A stretch of DNA of 64,000 nucleotides from Nymphaea colorata (lineage: Eukaryota > Streptophyta > Magnoliopsida > Nymphaeales > Nymphaeaceae). The DNA is taken from contig NC_045147.1 of the NCBI RefSeq assembly GCF_008831285.2, positions 22,716,981 through 22,780,980 on the forward strand. The letters are read 5' to 3'. Made by a program: the position numbers and the translations under genes. Below, piece after piece: positions 1-13,244 of the stretch (position 1 is the first letter of the stretch; each line of letters opens with the position of its first letter). The notes beneath the pieces are model-generated. The model was not told where the DNA came from. It was given only the letters and a program-made list of their open reading frames with translations, and did not search any database.

Positions 1-3000
1 CAGCGAGGGAAGGAGGGGGGAGAGAGAGAGAGAGAGAATTGTGTGCATATATGCATATGTAAATCATGCATTTGACTTTTTTCTGAATATCCTCACACAG
101 ATGTAGTTGAAAAGGGTAAAATCCACTTCCAAAACCCAGGACCCAGCAACGGAAGGTACAAGATTCTGTCTCAAACATAGCCTAAGTAACAAGCTTAATC
201 ATATCTCTTAGTCCTCAACGCTTGAAGAAAGAAATTATTAGACATTAATAAAAGCCCAAAATAAATGATCGATAAGGGTTGTCATGAAAATAACACAAAC
301 ATAATTCTCACCAAAGTAAAATAGAAAAGTTTCTCTCTCCCTGTGGGGGTGTGTGCGTGTGTGTGCATGCGTATGAAAGCTTGACAGTGTAGAAAAACTT
401 GGACTTGGATAAGCTCCTCTACCAACTTCAAAAGATGATCTAACTCCAAATTATGCTTTAATATCTTATAAATTTAATGCAATGAAAATCAGATAGAGTT
501 TCAACATCCCCAATAATTTCCAACAAGAACCACGCAGAGATCTGCTGCTCTAATATTAGTAGACAATTCAACTGGAACAGGAGTCGCAAATATGAATACC
601 TCATCAACCAAGATAAGTTAAACAAAGTGAAACAAAGACACGTGCACTTAATAAAGAACTATTAATTACAGTAAGTTAAACGTACCTAATGAGCTCATAC
701 ACTTACAACAAATGACCCGCACAAGCTCATGTAGCTCTCCATCCGTAAATAGGGGTTCTATCTCCTTTTCTTGTGTGTGTTTTTATTATTATTGCATAAT
801 GTTCCACCGGCTTAAAAGGGACTCAAGTTTTTCCTTGAGTTCTCTATAGTTTTCCCGAGAGCCGGTCAATGACTCTTACAGATAGTATACAACTTGATAT
901 CGCATAGTGGAAACAAAAGAAAGTGCACAGCAATTAACTAGTGACTGAAAACACAAGCAGATTATGGTGTTTCTTTTTGCATATACAATTTTTCTGTAGT
1001 CTATTATCAAAAGTCATAAGCATTAAACAATGAGTGTAAGCACACTTGAAATTAGGATCAAAATAAGTCCAAGATCAACAAAATATGATGTAACTGATAT
1101 ACCAAGGCCTCAAGAATATGCCCCGCTGAATACAAAAGAGGATACCCTGAACTTAGTAGTATGAACACCAAATTTAGGTAAAACTACAATAAATTAAGTG
1201 ACCATAGCAGGGATTAATTATGATTGTTCTCTTCCATCAAACTAATGCAATTAATAAAGATAAGGTGGATAAAACTCTAAGAAATAAAACAAGGTTCATA
1301 AAGGTTTCTAATGGATACATGAAAAATACTGGAACATAGTAACAAATGCCAGAAAAGAAGCCAAGCACGATATAATGGAAAACGTTTGCATGAACAATAC
1401 TATTGTCCAATCTATACTGGAACATTAAAAAGTACTAGAAAAGAAATAAGCACGATCCATCTTCTGGTTTTCCTTGCTGTCATGCGAGAAAGTGAAGCAA
1501 CTGACAATATAAGGGACATAACAGCATAGCAATCTTACTCATGATAGAATAGAGATCGACACATTTGACACTGAGAATACGCAAGACACGTATTTGACCG
1601 GGCAGTAGAAAGCTAGACAGAAATGCATAAAAAGGGAGAGAAAGATATGTCGAGTAGTATAAACAAAAATCAGATGGACAAGAGTTAACCGAGGATTTCG
1701 ACTAAAAGCAGACTTCATCAATTTCAGAGTCCTACACGGGTTCGTCTTCTAATTTTGTCCTCGCCTTTTACTACAGGACAAATGCAACTTTGCTGAAAGT
1801 TAAAAACATAAATCTCAGAAAAAAATAGTAGAAATCGACGAACTCGAAGATACATCAAGCAGACAACAGAGATCTGACGAGTTATCAGTTGATCAAGTTA
1901 GAATGAAACCAACAACGGCGTATAATTGAAACAAGAAAAAGATAAATATAAATGGATAAGATGAAAGAAGTAAAACATACGAGATCAAGAGGAATTTAGT
2001 GTTGAACTCGGCCAACGATTCACCGAATCGCCAAAACTAAACTTCTCACGCTAATCAGTTTGATTTATTTTCCAGGTCCATTATATATGTGCAAGTTATA
2101 ACAAACAAAAATGCAAACACTCAATGTTAGGCCCGAACGAAAAGAGAATCAACCAATTCAAAGACGGACTACGGGACGTTCCATGTCCGATGAATTATCC
2201 ACCGATTCAAATACGGAGACAGGGCCGAAAGCACCAGAAGAATATAAACTGTTAAGGTGAAAGAAGGCAAATAAAAATTAAAGCGGTACTAATCTAGACT
2301 GCTAATGCGCTTGAATCACCAAAATGAAGCCTATGGAGGTGAAATTCAGTTAGTGACAAGGATTCGTCCTCTATAAAACTGAACTGATTGACGATCTCGG
2401 GAAATTGAACGAGCAGAAAGAAACATATCGTGTTCAGATCAAAGCGGTAAAACGAATTAGATCAGAAGGAAAATAATGATGACCTCGACTCCTTGCCCGT
2501 TTGGATTGCGAAATCACATCTCTCTCCGTGAATCTTTAAGAATTCGTGCTCTAAGAAGCGCATCCGACCGGACGATCGCCGGAATCCATCTCGGGGATCG
2601 TCCCTTTCTCATTCCTCCGATGCCGATCGGATTCGATAAGCCAGATAACCGATGCTTTCTTCCATCCAAATTTGAGAGTGAACCGCACGAATGAGGTAGG
2701 GAGAGCGCGCGTTCGAAATAGGCAATTGTGGAGGGAAAGCGCTTGGCTTACAAATGGCGCGGGTTTAATTGAGTCTGAGTCTGAGTCTGTTATCCATTTT
2801 AGGCGTTCCTCGATCCATGAATCTTGAGACCGAATTGGCGAAGGAATTGTCACTGGATGCCCCCTTCGGATTTGAACCGAGTATGTCTTATATTAGCAGT
2901 TATAATATATATACATATATATAGTGAGTGAGTGAATGGTAACTCTAATTGAGTCCACTCATGCAAAGAGCTGCTGCCACAGTCATGTATGTATTTATAT

Positions 3001-3290
3001 ACATTTATATAAATAAGCAGTGCTCTTTATATTTATATTTAAAATGTATCATATGGACATCTCTCAAACAGAATAATAAATTAAATTGAGTGATGACTAA
3101 GAAAAATATAAACCAAACCGAGCCAAGCCATCTAGGTCAATGCCCATTTTTTTAATCCCGAAATTGTTGGACTTACTGTAATATGATATTAGCTACAACC
3201 GAAGAAGTTATACCGATAAATTTTCCATTCATTAAAAATATAGCTTTCTCGGTAACCCGATTTAATTTCCGATTTTTTCGGCGTAGGCCC
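1..3290. other. Left-edge noncoding stretch, no gene supported
   Basis: I see no coding exon here that I can tie to a protein family. The sequence is AT-rich except about 2440-2860, which has more CpG and could be the 5' end (promoter or untranslated exon) of a minus-strand gene lying to the left; this is inference only. A (GA)n run sits at about 18-38. Short TA-rich runs occur at 2900-2925 and 2985-3015. The small open frames in this stretch have no recognisable motifs. Confidence 0.5.
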
Positions 3291-3316
3291 TAAGCCCCTA
3301 ACCCTTTGCGGGTCAG

Positions 3317-3483
3317 GCGTAAGAGTGTCGTCGTGCCGTCTCTTATTGACGTATAGAGTGTCGTCCTACCGTCACGTATAGAATGTCGTCTTACCGTCTC
3401 TTTACCGTGTCGACTCTTGTCTTGAGCAAGATTTACATAATTTTGACGTATAGAGTGTGGCCGTCCCGTCTCTTTACCGTATC
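3317..3483 (+). repeat. Degenerate tandem repeat in front of the neprosin-like gene
   Basis: Four imperfect copies of a roughly 26-40 bp unit built on ACGTATAGAGTGTCGTC followed by TACCGTCTCTTTACCG. They start near 3317, 3348, 3374 and 3445. Each later copy holds an ACGT core. The array ends about 110 bp before the first in-frame ATG of the next gene, so it lies in its promoter or leader. Regulatory action is inference. Confidence 0.7.
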
Positions 3484-3543
3484 GCTGTGGCGACCCAGGA
3501 ATTCTCGGACCGTTGAGACAGGAGGAAGGCCCTTTTCTAAGGG

Positions 3544-3585
3544 ATGGAAGTCTGGAACTTGGAAGACAACTCCTGGGAGGACTGA
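3544..3585 (+). promoter_or_regulatory. Upstream ORF (13 codons) before neprosin-like start
   Basis: An ATG at 3544 opens a 13-codon frame ending in TGA at 3583-3585, only 8 bases before the main ATG at 3594 and in another frame. If transcription starts upstream of it, it could reduce main-frame translation. The transcription start is unknown. Confidence 0.4.
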
Positions 3586-3593
3586 AGGCGCTC

Positions 3594-5736
3594 ATGGCTT
3601 CGCATACTGTGTTTGTATCGTTGGCGGTGATTTTCTCTTTGCTGGCACTCTCCTATGAATCCGAAGGGAGGCAGGTGGTGAGGAGTGATGATTCCGTTCC
3701 TAGGTATCGTGGAAATCTTCCCATCAAGACCCTAGCGGTAATGCACATCTCTCTCTTTTTCTCTCTGATCTTAGCATTTACGTGAAATGCTCGTCTTTTT
3801 GAGGTGGCTTGAAGAATCTAAAGATGTTTGGTTCCCAATTTAGCTGTTGTTTTTCACCGTGTTCTTTGTTGGAGTTCCTGTTATAAGAATCTTGGGGTTT
3901 CTTCCGAGCAATTTTTGCTCGTATTGCTTTCCAATAGGTTGGTCAAGGTCTGGGGCCCTCCTTCTGCCATCTTTGAGAAAGAAGCTTATTAAGAGAAACC
4001 TTTGCCCCTTTGTCTCTAGCCTTTTCTAACGATGTCATTGTTCGTATTCATTGCTGATGCTTGGCGAAGTTCCAGGAATGTAGGTGAAGATAGTGGCCTT
4101 CTGTCCATTGCTCTTAAAGGAAGAAAGAGTTGGTGTCTTGTTATTTATTCGCAATAGTGTATAGGAATCTCTTAGCTAATATGTTTGCTCAATTGCTTCG
4201 GAAAGTGCCATGGCAACTGTATCTGGTAGGGAACTTTATGACTGGTAACTTCCAGTCTTCAACTAATGAACAAGAACAATGCGATTTGTTTAACTCCAAC
4301 GGGAGAAGGCATGCCTAGCGCTGACGCTTTCACACACACATGCACACAGAGTTATACACATATGTGCATGTCTTACAGCAGAACTTGAAGCATGGACTGG
4401 CCAAATGTGAGGATTTTCGATTGAATAATTTGGTGAAAGCGTCTAAGCTTGCCCAGAATCAAGAATTGAATTTGAATGCCTATAGCACTTCTCTTTGGAA
4501 TATGTCAGTCTTGGACCTCTTTGTGGGTGCACCTAATTTCACTGTTGAACCTTAGGCCGTAGTTTAAAAGATGTCCCTTCACGTGCATTATAACAATGAA
4601 TTATGAACGAATACAGAGTTAACATATTCAGGATGATAGTAGTTCCAAGGACGTGATATTGGCATGGAAAAAGTTTCCTATGAGTTTGCAAACCTAACTA
4701 TGAAGGACATTCTTTCTTTATTTGCCTTGTAAATTTGTTTGCCATGAATCTTTGGGCTGATGATCATGTTATTTTCTCAGACTGCCGATGGTAACGTCGT
4801 CGACTGCGTGAAAATATATGATCAGCCAGCTTTCAGCGATCCTGTCCTTAGGAATCACAAGATCCAGGTATTCATTCTTAGTAAATTTGAAATTCTTAAT
4901 CACGTTACTTACCAAGAAATATGCATGTCCTTGTCGACACCTTCATCTTTATTTTTGGACTACCGCATCTGAACACTTTCTTGGACTAGTGCTTCTTTTT
5001 TATTGGAAAACTGATGGATAATCTCTGACTAGTTTGTAACTTTGTATTGACACTTGAAGTATAATTTCTGTGTGCTTCTTGACGTTAAGAAGTTCGCCAC
5101 AGGCTTATGTCTGACAAAATAAACTTTGAAATTTGACACAAAAATTTTACCATCATAATTTTCCTAGTGGTCGCTTGAATAATAAATAATTTGCCTATTA
5201 TGTCTACTTTGAAATGTAAGTACACCGCCAGTACTTTTCCTTGATAAAACAAAAAAAATACATTAGGTGACGATGATCCAGCAAAACCTAAGTTCCTATA
5301 TATATAAAAGAACATCTAGATGATACCTTTAGGTTATTTCTTCCATGAATATGAGGCCTCCCTCTGTTTCTTTTTGTTCTTCACTGTCTGCATGTTCATT
5401 AATTGGCTTTGATGCTTTCAACTGGATAAGGATCACTACTATCTTCTAGGTTGGTATGAATTATGTACTGCTATCTGTCTTTCAATCCCAATGCGCTTTG
5501 TAATTCCATGACATGGACTACTGTTGCAGATGAGGCCAAGCTCATATCCGCATAAGAAGGATATAAAAGGCAATCTTGATGACATGTCTGCAGACATATT
5601 CAGAACTTCCTTGACACCAGTGAATTGCCCATATGGGACAATTCCCATTCTGAGGCCAATGGAACATAGCCCTGAACTCTTGGAATATAAACATTCTCAA
5701 AAGAGGAACCCTATTCAGTCTAAGATCGTCTTTTGA
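3594..5736 (+). CDS. Neprosin activation-peptide protein lacking the catalytic domain
   Basis: Three exons: 3594-3737, 4781-4867, 5530-5736, all with GT..AG junctions in phase 0, giving 145 aa. Residues 1-23 form a hydrophobic signal peptide. The next part matches the neprosin activation peptide that precedes plant neprosin-type endopeptidase domains: an NLPIKTL stretch, then DGNVVDCVKIYDQPAF and LRNHKIQMRPSS. It reaches the CPYGTIPILR motif that normally begins the link to the catalytic domain, then stops at TGA about 35 residues later. Full family members are around 400 aa; I find no catalytic-domain exons in the following 3 kb. ATG 3594 is chosen because the frame upstream has no ATG and the signal peptide follows directly. 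It may be a truncated pseudogene or a stand-alone secreted propeptide. Family call is firm; function is not. Confidence 0.75.
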
Positions 5737-7225
5737 AGGAGGTGTACAACTTGTCTTAAAGAGCATTAAAATGTATTCCGTGATTACCAGTGTTCAGCAG
5801 CCATTTACTTTGCCTTTTTCTAAGTACTGATTGTTATATGTGCTCTTGTGAACTAGCTCATTTGTAGTAGTACCTGGTAAAAGCTTTCAATATGTGGGAG
5901 TGTTAAACATGCGTGTGGATTTGCATCTTATTTCCTGTAAATCAAATTGGCCAATCTCATTGTATTTCAACACTGGCAAATTAGTGCTGTTGAACTTCTA
6001 TTTTCTGTCCCTCATTTTGGTAATATGACGGGCATGATCTTGCGTAGGCTTGTCTACTGCTTTAGCTCCAATACTGACACTTTCGAGTCATTCTCTTGAC
6101 TTCTGAGTGGTGTCTTCTTAACATAACAAATTGGTCGAAACATTGGCATTGGACTTTGGTGCTAAAGTTGCACCTGGCTTTCCTAGCTTAGCCAAAATAT
6201 GTTTACTAGCTCAAGTGCTATATGGATTTTTCTGGTGTTCAAGCTCAAGTTTAGCCGTGTTCAGACCTTGATCGCTATAAGCGTTTGATACGAGGCTTGC
6301 TTTGTTGGTGTGAAATGCCTACAAATCTGCTGGCCGGCGTGACCATTACGGTAATCTGCTCTATGAGTCAATGGGACTCGCCACTTGTGTATTATTATTA
6401 TCATTATTTTCTTGTAGTTGAACAAGATGACAAAACATATTATTTCCAAGTGTTTCGGACAACCTCTAGTTTAGGAGTACTGCGATGGAATTTGTTCTAA
6501 AATGCACTGGTTTTCGAAATCCATCACGACCAAATCAACAGTGGAGATGTCAACATTTGCCCATTGGCTGGCGCCTGGCGGTCACTTACAACATGTTGTT
6601 GGAATTGGCCATACAAGCGTTTTCACAGCCATCACTTTCCTATATATTGGAAACTACGCTTACACGTTTGAAAATTCATATTTCCCCTTTTCTTTGTCCA
6701 TGATGTGATGGGTCGTAAGCTTGTCCTTATCCAACTATAAAGAGATTGGCCAAAAGCATCAAGTTCGTATGATTTGATTCTGGAAAAACGTGAAACAACA
6801 GGAGTGTTTTTGAAAAATGATAAAAAAAAATAATAAGATGAATTATTGGGAACCATTTGTTTGAAAAATAAGATTGGTGGACTTTGCTAAATTCATCCTC
6901 TAATTTCAGGCAATTGACGAAACATTGAGAGGTAATGAAATGAAAGAAAGGTCGTGGTCACTGTGTGATGACGCAATGATGATGCCAACACATTAAGAAG
7001 GAAAGCGTGATCTGAAACAATAGGATAGCAACCAAGAAAAAAACGTATAATTCCACTCAACGATTTTAAGAAGATGATCGGTCCAAGCGATCTTGACAGC
7101 TCCAATAACGACAAGCCTGTGTCACATAGATGGTGAAAGACCATTTAGCATTAGAAAGACATGATGAATGTGCTATTGAGCATAACCATTGGCAGTTTTT
7201 GCCTAATTATAATGTAATGGCCCCA

Positions 7226-7229
<4 letters not shown>

Positions 7230-7258
<29 letters not shown>
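7230..7258. repeat. (TA)n microsatellite
   Basis: Uninterrupted TA dinucleotides directly visible. Confidence 0.95.
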
Positions 7259-7457
7259 AGAAAATTGAACAGTGACTTTAGCTTTTTAAATTCATCCAAT
7301 CAAAATCGTTGAATTTATCATGATAGACTGTTAAGAAAAAAACAAAGACAAAATAGTGATGGGCATTTTTGTCATTTATTATTAGTTTTCATCATTTTTT
7401 TAATGTTTTTTTTTCAACAATCCATCTGCATTTTTTGGGCAGTCTTAATTAGATAAC

Positions 7458-7460
<3 letters not shown>

Positions 7461-7532
<72 letters not shown>

Positions 7533-7533
7533 A
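7461..7533. repeat. Compound (TA)n-(GA)n microsatellite
   Basis: About 36 bp of TA, a short AAAAG bridge, then about 30 bp of GA ending in GGGAGAAG. Confidence 0.95.
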
Positions 7534-7664
7534 GATCATAATGAACGGCCTTCTCAAAAGTACATACCTATTGGTTTAGAATCATTTTTTATCAAACAGC
7601 TCATATGTTAAAATCCAAAAAATGAGAGGCATAGAAGGGGGATCCTCGAGGCTCAAGTGCTCAG

Positions 7665-7900
7665 AGGAGGAGGCAGAGGGGCCGACAGGGGCCTTGGCTT
7701 TCTCTCTGATTTTTTAAAATTTTAAAATTTTCAAGTAAAATTTTAAAACGCTAATTTACATATATAAAACATTTGAACATTTATATTTTAGTTCCTATTA
7801 AAGTTTTGAAGCATAGTTTGGTACTTTGCACAATAGTTTATGGCACTTTCAGTTTCAATGAACTTTTAATCTTCTGACAATATGTATATATATATATATA
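7665..7900. repeat. Short dispersed repeat, family B copy
   Basis: Starts with GGCCGACAGGGGCC, followed by alternating TTTTAAAATTTT-type blocks and a TTTTGAA..ATAGTTTGG stretch. Related copies lie near 10340-10500, 41118-41290 and 42085-42290. It looks like a decayed non-autonomous element; class and boundaries are uncertain. Confidence 0.5.
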
Positions 7901-8372
7901 TATACTTATTTATTTTTTTTAAAAGAATTTTCAAGTTTAAATATACTAATTGAGCTGTATATATACATTCCTTTTGCAATAATGGAGGGGAGCCTACTCC
8001 TGGTAATTACCATTGACAATAAGAAGCTAATGACCTCATTCAATTCGAAGATTATAACCATGCCAAGTATCAAACTCTATGTCACGATCCGCTCTTTGGG
8101 GATTAAAAGTTGTGGAACATTAAATTGGATTTAGACAATGCATCTCCCGAGTAACTTGTCTTACATCCCTTCGTTAGCGCCACAAATTTTCGCATGCGTG
8201 TCCTCGGGACCTTGTCGTCTCTATATGCCGACAACTCAAGTTCTTACAAGGTCATCGACTCGAGATGATTTGTAATATTTCAAACGTTACAAGAAAAAAA
8301 GATAAAACAAAATATTCACAACGCATGAAAAGTTCGAAAAAATTAGTAGATGTAGAGCCCATTGGGTGTTGG

Positions 8373-8670
8373 TAAGTCTGGCATTGAGCTAGGCCGGCTA
8401 GATAAGAATTGGGGCTCGGATTGACTCAAAACACAAGCCTAGCCCATCCAAACACTTAAAAACTCGAACCTGAGTCTGGCTTCAGCTCGATCCGATTAAA
8501 TTTAAAAAATATATTTTAATATAAAATAATATATAAATATAATTAATTGTAATACAATATTTTAATTATATATAAAAATTAATAAAATATATATTAAAAT
8601 TTATCAAGCCAAATCAGACTTAGTCGGGTCCACTTAATCCGACACGATCAGGTCGGTTCGGTTCTGCACA
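8373..8670. mobile_element. MITE-like element, diverged hAT-type copy
   Basis: Begins TAAGTCTGGCATTGAGC and continues with 'GGCTCGGATTG'-type sequence, an AT-rich core and GGTCGGTTCGG near the end. The same layout occurs in the better preserved element at 47305-47672, whose right end is the reverse complement of this left end. The right terminus and target duplication are not clear here. Confidence 0.5.
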
Positions 8671-9699
8671 AGTCATGTAGTGTTGTAGGTACCAAGTAAT
8701 CGACCGGACGCTCAGCCTTAAGTGTTGTAGAGTTCGAACACACTTTTCACGCATGGGCGACTGAAAAGTATATTCTTACATTTTTCTTTTCGTGCAACTT
8801 TCAAATATTTTAATTTACATGGCATTTACAGGTACCATTTTGCGCAAGCGTCTAATTTGATATTAAAGAATGCAGCTAAAAAATTGCACACTGAAGTGAA
8901 GCAAAAAGCATATAATTGTATTTATTTATATAAAATGAATTAAAGAAATTACTAAAATAATTAAAACAAGAATCACTTAAGATATGGAGGAACTATAAAA
9001 TTAAGATATGCATGACAGGTGGCGCCATGTGTCGACCACCAAATCGAATGGGTCTACCATTGATTCAATTCACAACGAGCATTTCGGGTCGATTCTTATA
9101 AATGCTGCTTCAAACATAAACATCTCATCTGTTCCAGCCCATTGAATGGATAGCGATTTGAGTATTAATTAACTTTTAACCAACAGGCCATTGGCTAGAA
9201 ACCCAGATTCTTATCATCCAACTATCTCAATCCGCCTTACTTGACTTTGATAGGAGTACATTGTCAGCGTGACAAGTTGAAAAGACAGTGGAAAAGACAC
9301 ACACCTGAATGGGGGGGTGGGCGCTGATACTTTAATTTAAATTGAACTTTTAGAGGACAGCCGACATGTAAATAAGTAAAACAAAGACATCAGGTATTAA
9401 TATACAAATTAATGTGGTATTGATGTGATTGTGGGCAATTACTCACACCATCCATGGAAAATTACCAAGTGGTTCTATGGCATGCAGGGGTTGCCAGTAG
9501 ATTGTAATCTACTAGGATCTAAAATCAGATTAAAGAAATGATATTCCATCAAGTTTGGATTTAAATAAGCAACTAATTGTATAAGAAGCATTAATATGAC
9601 CAGTTAAATTTTCTTACATTTGATACCTTTGCATTTTGAAAGTCGGTCCTTTAACATCTTGATATCATGGTGTGATTCAGATTCTATTGCAATTTGTAA

Positions 9700-9846
9700 A
9701 TTTAAGGGGTTGTTTGGAAGCAGCGTAATAATTTCATGCATTTACTCTAAAAAATGGGAAAGCTTCACAAAGCACTTTACAAAGTGTCCAATGAATCTAA
9801 TTGATTTATGCATAAGAACTTAACATTATGTTACTGTTGCCAAACA
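9700..9846. mobile_element. MITE-like repeat, family C copy
   Basis: Left end GGGGTTGTTTGGAAGCAG; right end GTTACTGTTGCCAAACAA, which is roughly the inverted complement. Similar 'TGTTTGGCAATAGTAAC' ends are at 12100-12260, and related internal sequence is at 11745-11910 and 55560-55680. Small size plus inverted ends suggests a MITE; the family is not assigned. Confidence 0.5.
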
Positions 9847-10339
9847 ATACTTAAAAACGACTTCAAACTCGTTTGCAAATTTAAAAATTGAGTTTGAATT
9901 TGGTTGTGAATTTACAATTCAAATTTAGATTTTAAATTTAGAAGCGGGGATTGGGATATGATATTGTTTTTTGTTTGGTGCGTCCGTTTGAAATCAGGTT
10001 TGTTGATATGCTTATTAGCATGCCTTCATAATGTCACAGTGTCTTGAGATCGATGTTACTCCTATTACATTTGGTATAATAAAAGACTTCACATTTATTG
10101 CCCTAATGCTTGGGGCTGTGACAGCTATAAAAAATGATTTTAAGATAAAAAAAAAACTGAATATAATTTTACTAATGCATGTATCGATATTGGGCTATGT
10201 CGGCCAACTTGGCCTATACAGGTACTCATGGGCCAGTATTTAACAAGTTGACGTTTCAAGCTCCCTTATTTTATTTTACTTTACTGACTCCATACGATTT
10301 GGATCCATAACCAGCTGCGGCCGATACTAAAGAGATGGT

Positions 10340-10500
10340 TCAGGCCCAAAGGCAAAGGTAGAGCTTGCCATGGCTCCATCTAAAAAATAAAAAAGATTAC
10401 AAAAATTACATATATAAAAAAAATCACTTGTTTTATATAAAATTTTTGAAAAATGATATTTTACAAATTTAAAAACTTTAATTTGACACCCATCATCAAA
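10340..10500. repeat. Short dispersed repeat, family B copy
   Basis: Contains GCCATGGCTCCATCTAAAAA and then AAATTTTTGAAAAATGATAT, nearly the same as the copy at 42085-42290. Boundaries approximate. Confidence 0.5.
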
Positions 10501-11744
10501 AGTTTTTACCTCCTCAACATTACCTTCCTTGCGTAGCAAGACGCTGATATTGATAGATGAGTGACTGATGTGAACAGAAAATTTTCGGGAAGGTGGCCAG
10601 GGATCGATAGAGTTATCATAATTCAATGGGACCTTTATCGGATCTGCACCAAACTTGAGAAGACATGGATCTCATACCCAAAGCCAATGAATCTGGTTGT
10701 TGTTCGGACCTTTTGAATGCCAACAAGCTAACAAGCTGCGTTTAATTAATCACATTCAAATCTGGTCAGTTTCAATTTAATAAAAACCAAATCAACCAAT
10801 AACTAGATTTATTTATAGTTTGAGCCTTAGTATATAGATCCAGCAGATCCAAATCTTGGTAGGTCGAGAATGTAAGTTAATTGGTTCCATTGAATAACAT
10901 AAGTTCCATCAGATTTAAAGGGAGTCATTATAACATTATTCGTCAATCTGAGTTCGTTTTAATAGTGTAATGGTCACATTTGAACCGAATCCGACCCGCT
11001 TACCTTTTAAGAGGGAGTGGAACGTCGTTAACGGTCATCAGGTGGGGCTAAACTCAGTGAGACCAGTGGCCCGTCCCTACGTTCATTGCGCTGGACTGGG
11101 TTCCGGTTCAGGTGCGGACCCACGCTACAAAATTACCTAACTGGGTCCACTGCTTACCAACCTAGCCAACTGGGCTTACTGGGCCCGGTAGGCGTGCTTA
11201 GCCGCTGGCAATATCACGTGAGCTCTCGGATTACGGATGCAATCGGTTCCTACATGCCAAATCCAGTTGGTATAAAGGAAAAGGCAGAAAAGAACAAAAG
11301 GGATTATCCAAATTTGGGTCCACAAATGTAACCACAGCCTCTCCAGCTTACCACCTTTTTATCCATTAACACAGAAGAACCCGAAAACCGGATCTGGATT
11401 GTCTATGGTTTTCCGGAGTCCACGCAACCAACACGTGGCTTGAATTGAATGACTAGCTTTGATTAGGTTAGGCATCAAGAGTCACAGCACAATTGGGTGG
11501 CAAGGCGGCTCACATCAAAGGAGTTCGATGTTTGAATCTCATTGTCATTGTCATGTTCTAGTGCATTATTTGTCTTGACTGCACGGGTGGTGACAAATGT
11601 AACACTTAATTTGAAGGGTGTACCATAAGTCTACCTATTCTTTAAAGTAGGTTAAAATGTTAGATAACATATAGTCTTAAGGCCTTTATGATGAAAGCGA
11701 TTTCCACTACAACTTAAAAAAAAAACTTTGAAAATAGTCGTGTT

Positions 11745-11910
11745 ATTTTAAGAGGTAGTTTGACAGCAAAGTCATTTTGTTGGTGTCATATGAATCTACC
11801 CCAAATGTTTGAAGTGGGTTCATGAAACAATAGTTTTAATATTTGATAAACCTGTTTAATATTTTAGGCAAATTCATGAGATACTCACAATAGTATATTT
11901 GTTGTCATCC
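11745..11910. mobile_element. MITE-like repeat, family C copy (diverged)
   Basis: Shares ATGAATCTACCCCAAATG and TTCATGAGATAC motifs with the copies at 12100-12260 and 55560-55680. Ends are poorly preserved. Confidence 0.35.
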
Positions 11911-12099
11911 CCTAAATGACCAAGCCTTAAGTCCTGGCACAGGCGATTTTGTCACCGTATTGATTTGTTCAACCTTATCAATGATACTCATAGACCCATA
12001 TCAATATAGTTTTCTTTTCTTTTTTTTTTCTTCTAACTTATAATATTTCAACTTTATTTTCAGGAAAATACATGCTTATATCTATAGTTGCAACATTAG

Positions 12100-12260
12100 G
12101 AGGTGTTTGGCAATAGTAACATACTGTTACGGTTTTATGAATCTACCCTAAGAAATGGAGTAGATTCAAAAAACACATTATTGCAGTAGTGTTTCATGAA
12201 TTTGCCTTTAACTTTTTTGATAGTTTCAATAAATCATTGTTACAATGAGTTGATATCACC
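12100..12260. mobile_element. MITE-like repeat, family C copy
   Basis: Left end GGTGTTTGGCAATAGTAAC; right end GTTACAATGAGTTGATATC then ACCAAATAACC, an imperfect inverted repeat. About 160 bp, with no coding content. Confidence 0.5.
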
Positions 12261-12572
12261 AAATAACCTTTAGGATGAAGGTTTAAGAAGAAGCCAAGGC
12301 CCTTCTCCTCATTTTTAGAGTTTACTGATGCATCTTGCACTAAAACTAGCAACCGATCCTACCAGCCATTAGCCCAAAATAATATGTGCCCATATCAACC
12401 CCTTCCCCAGACAAAACCCATCAGCAGTTGTTTTTTCTCTCTTGGCTCTTTTAAGCTTCCCTGGTCTGCCATGGAACTCATGAAACAGAACATACTGAAG
12501 AGCTTTTTGAATCAGACCTTATAGATTCCCTTCATTTTGTTCTGCAAATGAAATGATCAGTGGCAGAACTAG

Positions 12573-12577
<5 letters not shown>

Positions 12578-12616
<39 letters not shown>
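12578..12616. repeat. (TA)n microsatellite
   Basis: About 39 bp of TA dinucleotides directly visible. Confidence 0.95.
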
Positions 12617-12618
<2 letters not shown>

Positions 12619-13244
12619 CAAATAATTGAAGACACCAAATGTTGAACAAAATGTGAGATCGTGTGGGCAACTGCCCATCCAAGAAGACTAGTTGCTCTGC
12701 ACTGGAAACGACTTCGATAATCTATCAATAGAATTGTTGTTTTTCTTTTTGAGGATTTGATAAGTAAGCACAAGTCATCTTTGGGCGAGAGACGACTACT
12801 GATTTTGCATGACGATTCACAAGCCTAGTGACGATGGCAAGTCGCTGCCAAGGCCCCTTGTCGGCTGGAGATGCATACGCCCGGTTTGGCGCGGCTGTCT
12901 AAAAATTTCCAAAGCAAAAGAAGTCAAGCTTTCATTATATGGAACCGCATCGTTCATCACAGCACGCAAGGGTTTACTTTCTACGCCATCGCCTGAAAAA
13001 TAACACAGCAGCAACGCTTGATTATGTCTAAGAGAAAAGGTCCGGCCCACCTCCCCAGCAATCGGCCCAAAGACCTTCGGATAAAAATATTTAAAAATTT
13101 AAAGGTTGCGTTTTAGAAACATTCAGTTAGTCCAAAGGTGAAGGGAAGGGCCTAACACCTAATCAAGGTGAGATTTAAGACAAATTTTAAAAATATTATT
13201 TATTGAAACTGAATTCAAACGTCTTTGGAGTTGAGCAAAAGGAC

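Noticed and set aside
2551-2853. 100-codon minus-strand frame at the left GC-rich patch as a gene
   Set aside because: No family motif, signal or splice support; it overlaps another frame of similar size on the plus strand.
5737-6860. Missing neprosin catalytic domain in the downstream frames
   Set aside because: I read the short frames at 6285-6708 and elsewhere and saw none of the expected catalytic-domain motifs.
12809-13050. Overlapping 64- and 77-codon frames on opposite strands
   Set aside because: No family resemblance; repeat-rich intergenic setting.
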